Shown here in pieces: positions 1 through 7,500 of a stretch of 17,048 bases of DNA. The number at the start of each line of letters is the position of its first letter. Position 1 is the stretch's first letter. Made by a program: the position numbers and the translations under genes. The notes under the pieces were generated by a model that saw only the letters and a program-made list of their open reading frames with translations, searched no databases and was not told the origin of the DNA. Origin of the DNA: Verrucomicrobia bacterium UBA1731 (GTDB lineage: Bacteria > Verrucomicrobiota > Kiritimatiellia > RFP12 > UBA1067); NCBI GenBank assembly GCA_002317575.1, contig DCIH01000097.1:515-17562 (forward strand). The letters are read 5' to 3'.

Positions 1-180
1 CTCTCCGGCGAGATGATGCTCCGGTACATGGGCTGGACCGAGGCGGCGGACAAAATCGTCCAGGCGATGGACAAGGTGATCGCCGCGAAGACGGTCACCT
101 ACGACTTCGCGCGCCAGATGGAAGGCGCCACGGAAGTGAAGTGCTCGGAATTCGGGAACGCCCTCGCGGCGGCGATGTGA
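1..180 (+). CDS. icd: NADP-dependent isocitrate dehydrogenase, C-terminal fragment
   Basis: This is the last 59 codons of a gene cut by the window edge, read in frame 1 and ending in TGA at 178-180. The translation contains MGWTEAADKIV, AKTVTYDFARQMEGAT and KCSEFGNAL. These match the C-terminal helices of eukaryotic-type (homodimeric) NADP-isocitrate dehydrogenase, where the family has YMGWTEAA, KTVTYDF and CSEFG. The enzyme oxidatively decarboxylates isocitrate to 2-oxoglutarate in the cytoplasm, producing NADPH for the TCA cycle and biosynthesis. The active-site residues lie upstream of the window and cannot be checked. The stop codon overlaps the rlmB start by one base (TGATG), so the two may be translationally coupled. 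The family call is firm; the exact subtype rests on this short tail. Confidence 0.88.
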   Translation, partial: LSGEMMLRYMGWTEAADKIVQAMDKVIAAKTVTYDFARQMEGATEVKCSEFGNALAAAM

Positions 181-968
181 TGAACGGCAGCTTCCGCAAC
201 AGGGGCCCGCGCGAACTGTGCACGGGCGGCGAGTGGATCTACGGGCGCAATCCCGTGATCGAATGTCTGCGCGCCGGCCGTCGCACGGTGACGGAGATGA
301 TCCTGCCGCCGCACGAGAAGAACGAGTCGGACGAGATCGTCTCGCTGCGCCTGACGGCGCAGCAGCGCCACATCATGATCCGCAACGAGCCGCGCGAGAA
401 GCTGGACCGTCTGGTGAAAGGCGGCCACCACCAGGGCGTGGCGCTCAAGACGACGGGCTACCCCTACGTCGGTTTCGAAGACGTCCTCCGCGACGTGGAG
501 GAGGACGAGAACGCGATGGTGGTCGTTCTCGACCATCTCGAGGATCCGCAGAACGTCGGCTCCATCCTGCGCAGCGCCTGCGCGGCGGGCGTGAAGGGCG
601 TGATCATCGCCGAGGACCGCACGGCGGGCGTGACGCCCGCGGCGGTGCGCGCGAGCGCCGGCGCCTCCGAGCATCTCAAGGTCGCGCACGTGGTCAATCT
701 CGTGCGCGCGATGAAGGATCTGCAGAAGGCGGGCATGTGGTTCACGGGCCTCGACTGGGGCGAGGACGCCAAGCTCTACACCGAGATCGACTTCAAGGGC
801 CGCTCGGGTCTCGTGGTGGGCGCGGAAGGGGACGGCATCTCGCGTCTCGTGCGCGAGACGTGCGACTTCATCGCCGAGCTGCCGATGCCCGGCGGATTCG
901 AATCGCTCAACGCGGGCGTCGCCGCGGGCGTCGCGATCTACGAGATGCTCCGCCAGAAGGGCGCTTGA
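180..968 (+). CDS. rlmB: 23S rRNA (guanosine-2'-O-)-methyltransferase RlmB-type (SpoU family)
   Basis: A 262-residue SPOUT-class RNA methyltransferase, near the usual RlmB/TrmH length of about 245-265. The family 2'-O-methylates a ribose in 23S rRNA (G2251 in E. coli) using S-adenosylmethionine. An N-terminal substrate-binding domain opens with EWIYGRNPVIECL, followed by the knotted catalytic domain. The three SpoU motifs are visible: DHLEDPQNVGSILRSA (motif 1), GLVVGAEGDGISRLVRETCD (motif 2) and ELPMPGGFESLNAGVAAGVA (motif 3, with conserved Ser-Leu-Asn). The ATG at 180 overlaps the icd stop. An in-frame GTG at 141 would lie inside icd and add 13 unconserved residues, so I reject it. No strong Shine-Dalgarno is present, which fits coupling to icd. 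A tRNA-specific SpoU paralogue cannot be excluded. Confidence 0.9.
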   Translation: MNGSFRNRGPRELCTGGEWIYGRNPVIECLRAGRRTVTEMILPPHEKNESDEIVSLRLTAQQRHIMIRNEPREKLDRLVKGGHHQGVALKTTGYPYVGFEDVLRDVEEDENAMVVVLDHLEDPQNVGSILRSACAAGVKGVIIAEDRTAGVTPAAVRASAGASEHLKVAHVVNLVRAMKDLQKAGMWFTGLDWGEDAKLYTEIDFKGRSGLVVGAEGDGISRLVRETCDFIAELPMPGGFESLNAGVAAGVAIYEMLRQKGA

Positions 969-990
969 TTCCGCGTACGGGAAGCGCGCG

Positions 991-2328
991 ATGTTCCAGG
1001 TGCGATCCTACATGCTCGACGTGAGCCGGGACAAGATCCCGACCATGGCGACGCTGAAGAAGATCGTCGACCTCCTGGCGCGCTTCAAGTACAACCAGTT
1101 CCAGCTGTACGTCGAGCATGCGTTCGCCTATTCCGCGCACAAGAAGGTGTGGGAGAAGGCGTCTCCGCTGACGGCGCAGGAGATGCGCCAGCTCGACTGC
1201 TACTGCCGCATGCACGACATCGAATTCGTGCCGAACCAGAATTCGTTCGGGCATCTGGAGCGGTGGCTCGTCAAACCCGAATACAACCATCTGGCGGCGA
1301 TGCCCAAAGGCGGCGCGCGCACGCCGTGGGGCACGGTGAAGAAGTTCCCCACCACGCTCGATCCGAAGAATCCGGAGTGTCTGACGTTCCTCGCGGGGCT
1401 CTACGACGAGCTGCTGCCGAACTTCACGTCGGACCTCTTCAACGTCGGCTGCGACGAGACGTTCGAGATCAAGGATCCCGAAGAATACCTCGGGTTCGTC
1501 TTGAAGGTGTTCGACCTCGTGCGCGCGCGCGGAAAGCGTCCGATGTTCTGGGGCGACATCGTCCTGAAGCATCCGGAGCTCGTCGCGCGTCTGCCCAAGG
1601 ACGCGATCGCGCTCGACTGGGGCTACGAAGGCAACCATCCGTTCATGAAGGAGGCGGAGCAGTTCGCGAAGGCGGGGCTCGAGTTCTACGTGTGTCCGGG
1701 CACGAGCGCGTGGAATTCGCTGTGCGGGCGCGTGGAGAACATGCGCGAGAACATGGCCGCCGCGGAGGCGGGCGGCCGCGCGTTCGGGGCGAAGGGGTTT
1801 CTCGTCACGGACTGGGGCGACGGCGGACACTGGCAGCCGCTGGCGGCGTCTTTGCCGGGTCTCGTGCTGGGCGGATGGACGGCGGAATCGGGCGCCACGG
1901 CGACGCGCATGAATCTCGAGGAGACGCTGGACGCGATCATGGGCGTTCCCCTGGGCGGCGTGCTGCTCAAGCTCGGCACGCTCTATCTGCGCGGCGGCGC
2001 GTTGCGCGCGAACGCGTCGGAACTCTTCCGCATCCTCGCCGAGGACCGCGGCTACTCGCGTCATCCCGGGCTCACGGACGCGGTGCTCGCGGAGATCTCC
2101 TCGGTGGCGGACGCATGCCGCCACGAGGCGACGAAATACTGCGGGCTCGCGTATCCGAATGTGTGGGCGGAGGAGATCGCGTACATGGCCTCGCTCGTGG
2201 AGGCGGCGTGCCATCGCCGCGACGCGGGGCGCCTGAAGCATCTGCGCGAAGAGCACGAGCATGTGTGGAAGCTGCGCAACCGCGAGGGCGGACTCGCCGA
2301 TTCGCTCGCGAAGCTTCCCCGCTTTTGA
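991..2328 (+). CDS. GH20-type beta-N-acetylhexosaminidase-like protein, catalytic domain only
   Basis: A 445-residue protein whose first residues (SYMLDVSRDKIPTMATLKK) are the first beta-strand and helix of a GH20 TIM barrel. It continues with RFKYNQFQLYVEH and FVPNQNSFGHLERW. The hallmark adjacent Asp-Glu pair is at D155-E156 in FNVGCDETFE; in GH20 the Glu is the acid/base and the Asp supports the substrate acetamido group in substrate-assisted catalysis. A later PMFWGDI and a Trp-rich C-terminal half fit the family. There is no signal peptide and no separate N-terminal GH20b domain, so it probably acts in the cytoplasm on imported amino-sugar oligosaccharides. A weak Shine-Dalgarno (GGGAAG, 979-984) precedes the ATG, 22 bases after rlmB. 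The exact substrate is not evident. A GH20-related protein of other specificity is possible. Confidence 0.78.
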   Translation: MFQVRSYMLDVSRDKIPTMATLKKIVDLLARFKYNQFQLYVEHAFAYSAHKKVWEKASPLTAQEMRQLDCYCRMHDIEFVPNQNSFGHLERWLVKPEYNHLAAMPKGGARTPWGTVKKFPTTLDPKNPECLTFLAGLYDELLPNFTSDLFNVGCDETFEIKDPEEYLGFVLKVFDLVRARGKRPMFWGDIVLKHPELVARLPKDAIALDWGYEGNHPFMKEAEQFAKAGLEFYVCPGTSAWNSLCGRVENMRENMAAAEAGGRAFGAKGFLVTDWGDGGHWQPLAASLPGLVLGGWTAESGATATRMNLEETLDAIMGVPLGGVLLKLGTLYLRGGALRANASELFRILAEDRGYSRHPGLTDAVLAEISSVADACRHEATKYCGLAYPNVWAEEIAYMASLVEAACHRRDAGRLKHLREEHEHVWKLRNREGGLADSLAKLPRF

Positions 2329-2378
2329 CGCCGAATGGCGAAATCCTTGGAAATTTCGGGGTGACGTCATTTTCCCCC

Positions 2379-2407
2379 TTGCAAAATGGGGCTGAAAGCG
2401 CTATATT
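2379..2407 (+). promoter_or_regulatory. Sigma-70-type promoter of the HU gene
   Basis: TTGCAA (2379-2384) and TATATT (2402-2407) are separated by exactly 17 bases, close to the housekeeping consensus TTGACA-17-TATAAT. Initiation would be near 2414, giving a leader of about 43 bases to the HU start codon. This is the clearest promoter in the window. It lies in the 128-base gap after the GH20 gene. Confidence 0.8.
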
Positions 2408-2417
2408 ATCAGCCGTA

Positions 2418-2434
2418 TCGGGGATTCACCCCGA
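2418..2434 (+). other. Hairpin at the 5' end of the HU transcript
   Basis: TCGGGG (2418-2423) and CCCCGA (2429-2434) form a perfect 6-bp stem with an ATTCA loop, a few bases after the predicted transcription start. It leaves the Shine-Dalgarno free. Such 5'-terminal stems commonly protect abundant mRNAs from decay; that role here is inferred. Confidence 0.45.
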
Positions 2435-2456
2435 AACAAAACAAGGAACGAACAAA

Positions 2457-2753
2457 ATGGCTAAGAAAGTCCCGTCCACCAAGACCGAAATCATGGCGGC
2501 CCTCGCTGAAGCGGCCGGCATCTCCAAGAAGCAGGCTGTCGCCGCGTACGAAGCGCTCCTCCAGATCGCTTACGAAGGCGCGAAGCTCCCCAAGGGCCTC
2601 ATGCTCCCCGGTCTCGGCAAGATCCTGAAGGCGAAGCGGAAAGCCCGCGTTGGTCTCAACCCGCTCACCAAGGAAAAGATCAAGATCCCCGCCAAGACGG
2701 TCGCCAAGTTCCGCCTTTGCAAGGCCGCCAAGGAAGCCGTCCTCGCCAAGTAA
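2457..2753 (+). CDS. HU/IHF-family histone-like DNA-binding protein
   Basis: A 98-residue basic protein, close to the 90-100 residues usual for HU. The N-terminal helices (TKTEIMAALAEAAGISKKQA) form the dimerisation region. The PGLGKILKAKRKARVGLNP stretch matches the GFGxFxxxxRxxRxGRNP signature before the DNA-binding arm. It has the intercalating proline in GLNP, followed by IPAKTVAKFRLCKAAKEAV, the family's closing strand and helix. HU bends and compacts DNA as a dimer and is a major nucleoid protein. It is exceptionally lysine-rich. The start is supported by AAGGAA at 2443-2448, 8 bases before the ATG. A strong promoter ahead and a terminator behind make this a single-gene unit, as expected for an abundant protein. 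Which of the HU/IHF paralogues it represents is not decided. Confidence 0.92.
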   Translation: MAKKVPSTKTEIMAALAEAAGISKKQAVAAYEALLQIAYEGAKLPKGLMLPGLGKILKAKRKARVGLNPLTKEKIKIPAKTVAKFRLCKAAKEAVLAK

Positions 2754-2777
2754 GCGAGCCGCCTTCAAGGCAATCGG

Positions 2778-2807
2778 AAAGGGCCGCGGTTTTCCGCGGT
2801 CCTTTTT
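2778..2807 (+). terminator. Rho-independent terminator after the HU gene
   Basis: GGGCCGCGG (2781-2789) pairs with CCGCGGTCC (2794-2802), with one G-U pair and a TTTT loop, and is followed by TTTTT (2803-2807). The preceding AAA can extend the stem into the T-run. This is a classic intrinsic terminator 27 bases after the HU stop codon. The last T also begins the TG of the extended -10 box of the next gene, so the two signals are packed together. Confidence 0.88.
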
Positions 2808-2815
2808 GCTATACT
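2807..2815 (+). promoter_or_regulatory. Extended -10 promoter directly before the 2824 gene
   Basis: TGCTATACT fits the extended -10 pattern TGnTATAAT, with TATACT at 2810-2815. No good -35 is visible. Only 8 bases separate the box from the ATG at 2824, so transcription would begin at or next to the start codon, consistent with the absence of a Shine-Dalgarno. A very similar arrangement precedes the gene at 12454. Confidence 0.6.
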
Positions 2816-2823
2816 ACGGCGTC

Positions 2824-3156
2824 ATGGGGAGAACGGCGAAAATCGTTTTGTTGATTGCCGCGCTTGCGATTACGGCCGGCGCGGCGACATTCGTCGTGAA
2901 GACGTTGCCCGCGTCCGAGGACTTCGTCGAGCCCAGCACGCAGAACGAAGTGGACCACGCGCTCGACCTGGGCGAAGCGTTCCTCGCGCGCACGGGCGAC
3001 ACGAACGCGCCGAACGCGGCGCTCGCGTTCGCGTGGACGAACGGCCAGACGCGGTCCGCCGTGGCGCGCAAACTTGTGGCGCTCCAGCGCGGCGACGGAC
3101 GCTGGGAAGGCACGAACGCGACGGTCACCGCCGTGGAAATCCTGAAAGGACTCTGA
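2824..3156 (+). CDS. Small membrane-anchored protein of unknown function
   Basis: I do not recognise this 110-residue protein. Residues 6-25 (KIVLLIAALAITAGAATFVV region) form a hydrophobic segment after a basic N-terminus. This is a membrane anchor or uncleaved signal, and the remainder would face the periplasm. The C-terminal half reads ALAFAWTNGQTRSAVARKLV and then ALQRGDGRWEGT, followed by VTAVEILKGL. QRGDGRW (residues 88-94) resembles the Q-x-x-D-G-x-W (QW) motif of alpha-alpha toroid repeats in terpene cyclases and prenyltransferases, but there is only one copy and no full fold. The gene is followed after one base by lgt, and its last codons carry the lgt Shine-Dalgarno, so the two are almost certainly co-transcribed. 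No Shine-Dalgarno precedes the gene itself. The coding call is good; function is unknown. Confidence 0.72.
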   Translation: MGRTAKIVLLIAALAITAGAATFVVKTLPASEDFVEPSTQNEVDHALDLGEAFLARTGDTNAPNAALAFAWTNGQTRSAVARKLVALQRGDGRWEGTNATVTAVEILKGL

Positions 3157-3157
3157 G

Positions 3158-3982
3158 ATGCATCCTGATTTGTTTTCGCTTGGACCACTTCATGTGAAGA
3201 CGTATGGCGCGTGTATGGCTGTTGGGTTTCTCGTCGCGTGGCAGGTCGTCGCCTGGGCGTGCAAGCGCACAGGCCGTTCCATGGACAAGCTTTCGAATTT
3301 GCTCGTGGCGCTGATGATTTCGGGCGTGGTCGGGAGCCGCATCGCCTATGTGGTGGAGCACTGGTCGTCCGAGTTCGCCGCGCATCCGCTGCAGGTCATC
3401 CGCGTGGACCAGGGCGGACTCATGTTCTACGGCGGACTCATCCTCGCGCTCGTCACGTTCCTCGCGTGGTGCCGCCTGAAAAAGGAACCGGTGCTGCCGC
3501 TCGCCGACGTGCTGGCGATCGTGATTCCGCTGGGGCACGCGTTCGGCCGCATCGGCTGCTTCTTCTACGGGTGCTGCTACGGGCGCCTTTCCGAGTGCGC
3601 GCTCGCCGTGCGTTTTCCGCGCGGCAGTCCGGCATGGTACGAGCAGCAGCACGCGGGGTTGGTCGACGCGTCCGCGCCATCGGCGCTCGGCGTGTTGCCC
3701 ACGCAGCTCTTCGAGGCGGCGGCGTGTCTGGCGATCTTCGCGGGCCTTTTCGCCTGGTACGCGAGGTGGAGCGCGTCCCCCCGCGCGGACCGCGGCGGCC
3801 GTTTCGCCGGCGCGTATTTCATGGCGTATGCGGTGGTGCGTTTCGGCATGGAGTACCTGCGCGGCGATCCGCGCGCCGCGGTGGGGCCGTTCTCCATTTC
3901 GCAGACCATATCGCTGGCGCTCTTCGCCATCGGCGCCGCGCTCGTTGCGTGGTCGTCGCGAACGCCTGCGAAAAAAATGTAA
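3158..3982 (+). CDS. lgt: Prolipoprotein diacylglyceryl transferase
   Basis: A 274-residue integral membrane enzyme that transfers diacylglycerol from phosphatidylglycerol to the lipobox cysteine of prolipoproteins, the first step of lipoprotein maturation. The N-terminus (LFSLGPLHVKTYGACMAVGF) is the typical Lgt opening. Several membrane segments follow, with GLMFYGGLILAL. The Lgt signature is HAFGRIGCFFYGCCYGR, matching the family H-x-x-G-R-I-G-x-F-x-N-G-x-x-x-G-R region. The C-terminal YAVVRFGMEYLRGD fits the conserved arginine/glutamate helix. Arginines and histidines required for catalysis appear present. Length is within the 260-290 family range. The ATG is preceded by AAAGGA (3145-3150) at a spacing of 7 bases. 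Its presence implies a lipoprotein pathway. Cysteine replaces the usual asparagine in the signature loop, a mild variant. Confidence 0.93.
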   Translation: MHPDLFSLGPLHVKTYGACMAVGFLVAWQVVAWACKRTGRSMDKLSNLLVALMISGVVGSRIAYVVEHWSSEFAAHPLQVIRVDQGGLMFYGGLILALVTFLAWCRLKKEPVLPLADVLAIVIPLGHAFGRIGCFFYGCCYGRLSECALAVRFPRGSPAWYEQQHAGLVDASAPSALGVLPTQLFEAAACLAIFAGLFAWYARWSASPRADRGGRFAGAYFMAYAVVRFGMEYLRGDPRAAVGPFSISQTISLALFAIGAALVAWSSRTPAKKM

Positions 3983-3999
3983 CCTTCACAACGCTTTCG

Positions 4000-4015
4000 T
4001 GTATTCCAAAATACA
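4000..4015 (+). other. Short inverted repeat after lgt
   Basis: TGTATT (4000-4005) and AATACA (4010-4015) form a perfect 6-bp stem with a CCAA loop, 18 bases after the lgt stop. There is no T-run, so it is a poor intrinsic terminator. It lies about 30 bases upstream of the -10 box of the chaperone gene and could instead be a regulator site. Chance is also possible. Confidence 0.25.
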
Positions 4016-4021
4016 GGCGAC

Positions 4022-4049
4022 TTTTGGCGAATGTCCGGCAATCTATAGA
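4022..4049 (+). promoter_or_regulatory. Candidate promoter of the chaperone-effector cassette
   Basis: TATAGA (4044-4049) is a plausible -10 box about 25 bases before the chaperone ATG. TTTTGG (4022-4027), 16 bases upstream, is the best -35 candidate but is weak. A Shine-Dalgarno-like GGGGGAG (4063-4069) lies between. A weak -35 is compatible with activator control, which would be typical of secreted-effector genes, but no activator site is recognised. Confidence 0.4.
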
Positions 4050-4073
4050 ATCAAGGGCTATTGGGGGAGAGAC

Positions 4074-4541
4074 ATGGAGTTTGAGGAACTGCTGAAGGAA
4101 CTTTCGGCGCGCATGGGCGGCGAGATCGAACTGACGCCGAACGAGGAAGGCATCGTGGCGCTGGATGTGGACGGCATGGAATTGTCCGTCCTTCATTTCG
4201 CGCCGGTGCACCGTTTGGTCCTCTCGGGCGTGATCGGCGTGCCGCCGCCGGAGGAGAAGATCGAGCGCCTGTACCACGTGATGCTGCAGTCGAACTACCA
4301 GTTCCGCGGAACCTTCGGCTGCACGCTGTCGATCAATCCGAATTCGGACGAGGTTTCTCTCTGCAAGCAGATTCCCCTTGCGATTCTCGACGGCGAGTCG
4401 TTCTTCGCTGAGGTCGAGCGGTTTGTGAACATCATGTCCACGTGGCGGACGCTGCTGAACGACTTCCGCGGCGACGAGGCGGAAATTGCCGACCGCTACG
4501 CCAATGTGGTCCGCGATTTGGCGGCATTCTTGCGGCCTTGA
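4074..4541 (+). CDS. CesT/Tir-family type III secretion chaperone
   Basis: A 155-residue acidic cytoplasmic protein. Its size and pattern are those of class I type III secretion chaperones (CesT, SycE, SigE, IpgE). An N-terminal helix (MEFEELLKELSARMG) is followed by beta-strands (GIVALDVDGMELSVLHFAPV, RLVLSGVIGVPP). Then comes the family core: LYHVMLQSNYQFRGTFGCT matches the family's Lxx(L/M)LxxNxxxxxTxGxxL helix and strand, LSINPNSDEVSLCKQIPL follows, and FFAEVERFVNIMSTWRTLL is the closing helix. These proteins dimerise and bind the N-terminal region of a partner effector, keeping it secretable. The next gene, 34 bases downstream, is an effector-like phosphatase, as in ipgE-ipgD and sigE-sopB loci, although those have the opposite gene order. 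GGGGGAG lies just ahead of the ATG. An YbjN-like protein is the main alternative, judged less likely given the neighbour. Confidence 0.85.
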   Translation: MEFEELLKELSARMGGEIELTPNEEGIVALDVDGMELSVLHFAPVHRLVLSGVIGVPPPEEKIERLYHVMLQSNYQFRGTFGCTLSINPNSDEVSLCKQIPLAILDGESFFAEVERFVNIMSTWRTLLNDFRGDEAEIADRYANVVRDLAAFLRP

Positions 4542-4562
4542 TGGGTTTGAACGGAAAAATCG

Positions 4563-4578
4563 GGAGGGGATGACCATG
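4563..4578 (+). promoter_or_regulatory. Ribosome binding site that sets the effector start
   Basis: GGAGG (4563-4567) lies 8 bases before the ATG at 4576. The in-frame ATG at 4570 is only 2 bases from the GGAGG and the one at 4588 is 20 bases away, so 4576 is the best start. The upstream in-frame reading from 4486 overlaps the chaperone gene and is rejected. Confidence 0.75.
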
Positions 4579-7500
4579 GGATCTGCGATGAATGTTAACA
4601 CGTCGGACGCCGCTATCAAATTGATGCAGTCAGTGGCCCGCATGGCCATGCACGCCGGCAAGGGCGTCGACAAAGGTGCCGGTACCGGTTATGTGGGCAT
4701 GCTGGGCGGCATGCCGATCAAACTCGCCACGCACCACGACGAGCGCACGCGCGCGGAAAAAACCGCGCTGAAGGAGAACTGCGCGGAACTGCGCGGTGCG
4801 ATGAAATCGGCCGTGGACACCCTGCTGAAGTCCGCCGGCAAGAACGCCGACGACAAGGCGGTTCGGGACATCTACAAGAACCTCGGCCTGGATCCCCAAG
4901 GCAAGGAACTGAAGAGCGCTCCGCTGCTCACCCGCAGCAAGGCGTTGGCCGTGATCAAGGACCTGAGCAAGATCGTCGGCGCGCCGTTGGCGGGAAAGCT
5001 GGAATCCCTCGAAGGCGAGAAGACGATCAAGGAATCGAGTGCTAAAAAACTCGGCGCGGCGTTGAACGACGCGCTCGAGATGCGGACGAAATTCATGACG
5101 GAGACGCTCAAGCCGATTCTGGAAGACCGTTTGCCGGGGCCGGAGAACGAGACGAAGCGCTACAACCTCGCCATGGAGATTTCGACGCGCATCATCGTCA
5201 GAAACGGCGAACTGGGCGTGTTGGGGACGGGCATCAGCCTGGGAACCGAGTTGAACGCGAGCGACAAGCGAATCGTGGGCGGCGCAAAATTCGGGCAAAC
5301 GGTGAACCGGCTTCTGGGTTCCGGCCGCGGCAACGATTTCGCCGAAGCCGTCGCCGTGCTGTTCCACAAGACGGCCGTCGCCCCCGACGCGAACTGGGAC
5401 GTCGCCCAGCTCCAGAAACCGGTGCCCGTGGCGAAGGGGGATGTCGTCCGGGAACTCAGGCTGCCGCCGGCCGGCGCGGAGAGGTCGTTCGCCATCTTCA
5501 AAAACATCGCCACCGTTCTGCCGCCGGTGACGAGCGAAAAGGACGGCAGAAAGTCGGTTTCCTATTCGAGCTTCCACACCTGGCTGGCGCATGCGTCCGC
5601 CGAGGCGGCCGGCAAAAGCGTCGAGGCGCTCACGCTTGGCGACGTCCGGGCGTTCGTCAAGGAAAACTGGAACGCCCGACCGAAAACGTTGGGGGCTCAA
5701 TGGGTAGCCAAGCCCAATGTGTCTTACGGTTTCGAGTTTCCGATTTCCCATTTCTTCAAGGTGGCGCAGGAATCGCTCGCGTCCGACATGGCGTTTTCCA
5801 CCGCAGAAGAACTGGCCGCCGCATCCGACGAGTCGTTCGCCGCGGCGCTTGCGCAGTCCGGCGCGAACAAATTCGAGGTCGTGTACACTAGCGTGAACGA
5901 CTTGTACTACGGCGGCGGCGGTTTGGTGGCGGTGAACGAGGAAAAATTCTCCGTGGGCGCGGACGAAGTGACGTCGCGCGTCACGCCCAAGCGCAAATAC
6001 GAGCATCCCGCACCGAAATCGGTCGTCTCGAACTTGGCGTTGACCGAACTCGAGAAGAACGGCCAGACGGTGTTCAAGGCGCTCCGCTTCGGAAGCGTCA
6101 ATCTGCACGACGGGAGCAGTGACGAAAAGCAGATGGCGCATTACGGCCAGCTGGTGGAGCAGACGCTCCTGGCGAACCCCGAACTGCTCGCCCAAGCGAA
6201 AGAGACGGGCAAAATCGATCTGCCGCTGTGCCGTGTCGACATGGCCGGCAAAGCCGACATGGACAAGTGCGCCCGAAAGTATTCTCTGGAAATCGACGGC
6301 AAAACCATTGAAGTCACCCCGAAGGAAACGCATTTCCGTTTGGCCACGGACAGCGCCGTGTCCGTTTCGCTGCTGAACGGCACGAAAACCGAATACCGGG
6401 CGCTTTCGAAAAAAGACGTCGAGCAGAACGACAAGGCGCTCGCAACGCTGCTGGAGAGCGCCAAGACGTCGGCCGATCCGCAGGTGAAGGAGCTGGCGAA
6501 GCAGCTGAAGGACTACTGGTCCGACGTCAAGAGTCGCCACTGCGACAAGGACGGGAACCTCCAGCTGTTCGCGGGATACGGCGCCGAAATGATGAAGTTC
6601 GGCGCGCGGATCACGGTGCTGTCCCAGAAACTCGGCAACGTGCCGTCCTTCAATTGCGACGGCGGGCGCGACCGCACGGGACTCATGGACGTCGAGTGCA
6701 AGACGCTGGCGTTGTGGCTGGCGGACGGCAAGACGCCGCCGCCCATCACGGGCAAGGCGGACTTGATGAACGAGCTTCGCGCGCAGGTGCGCCGCGATTC
6801 GGGGAACCAGCAGATCGCCCGCCAAATCAAGCTGAACGACGACGACATGTATCTCAATCAGGTGCGATCCCTGGGGTCGGACCTGCCGAAGGAGATCCGC
6901 TCGAACGACGGCGGCAGCATGGTTCCGTGGAAAGACCGGTTCGAGCGCACATCGGGACTGGACGCCCTGTACGTCGTGAAGGCGCCGCCGAGCGCCCCCG
7001 CGCAGAAGATGATCGCCGCCAACCACGCCACTGCGGTGTCGCAGCTGGTCAAATGGTGCAACGCCACGCTTGCCGCAACACGCGCAGACATTGCGGACGG
7101 CAAGCAAGTCGATTTCAACACCGGGCGGCTTAAACACCTGATTGGCGCCTTTGGCGAGACGGAGGCGACCCAGAAGGCATGGGCGGAGAAGTATTTGCGC
7201 AACCACCCGGAAATCGACCAATACTGCGACACATATCCGGGGGACGAGGCCGTCAAGCGGTTTGACGAAATGTATGCGGAGCAGTTGAAGACGGCACTTT
7301 CCCAGGCGATGCGGTTTGAAGCTCATGTGGACACGAACGGTTTCGCCTCAACATTCATCCGGGAAATGGTCGACAGCAAGGTCGACAGCGTCACCATCAA
7401 TGGTCAGCCGCCAAGGAGCGAGCGTCAGCATGCGGACATCGATCCCTGCCATGGTTCCGACAACGCCATTTTGGGGAAGCCGAGATCCGAACGGTGCAAG

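Noticed and set aside
141..179. GTG start at 141 for rlmB
   Set aside because: Lies inside the conserved icd tail and adds residues with no family match; the ATG at 180 overlaps the icd stop naturally.
907..2370. A 487-codon minus-strand frame opposite the GH20 gene
   Set aside because: No recognisable domain, very rich in Arg and His, and it spans the rlmB end and the gene gap.
1149..2456. In-frame upstream extension of the HU gene to 1149
   Set aside because: The added translation is a shadow of the GH20 gene; promoter, leader and Shine-Dalgarno all indicate the ATG at 2457.
4486..4575. Earlier in-frame start for the effector
   Set aside because: Overlaps the chaperone's conserved end and adds an unnatural Trp/Cys/Pro-rich stretch; GGAGG points to the ATG at 4576.
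4630..7326. An 898-codon open frame on the minus strand opposite the effector
   Set aside because: It is Arg/His/Leu/Val-rich low-information translation, typical of the antisense of GC-rich genes, and the + frame carries family motifs.
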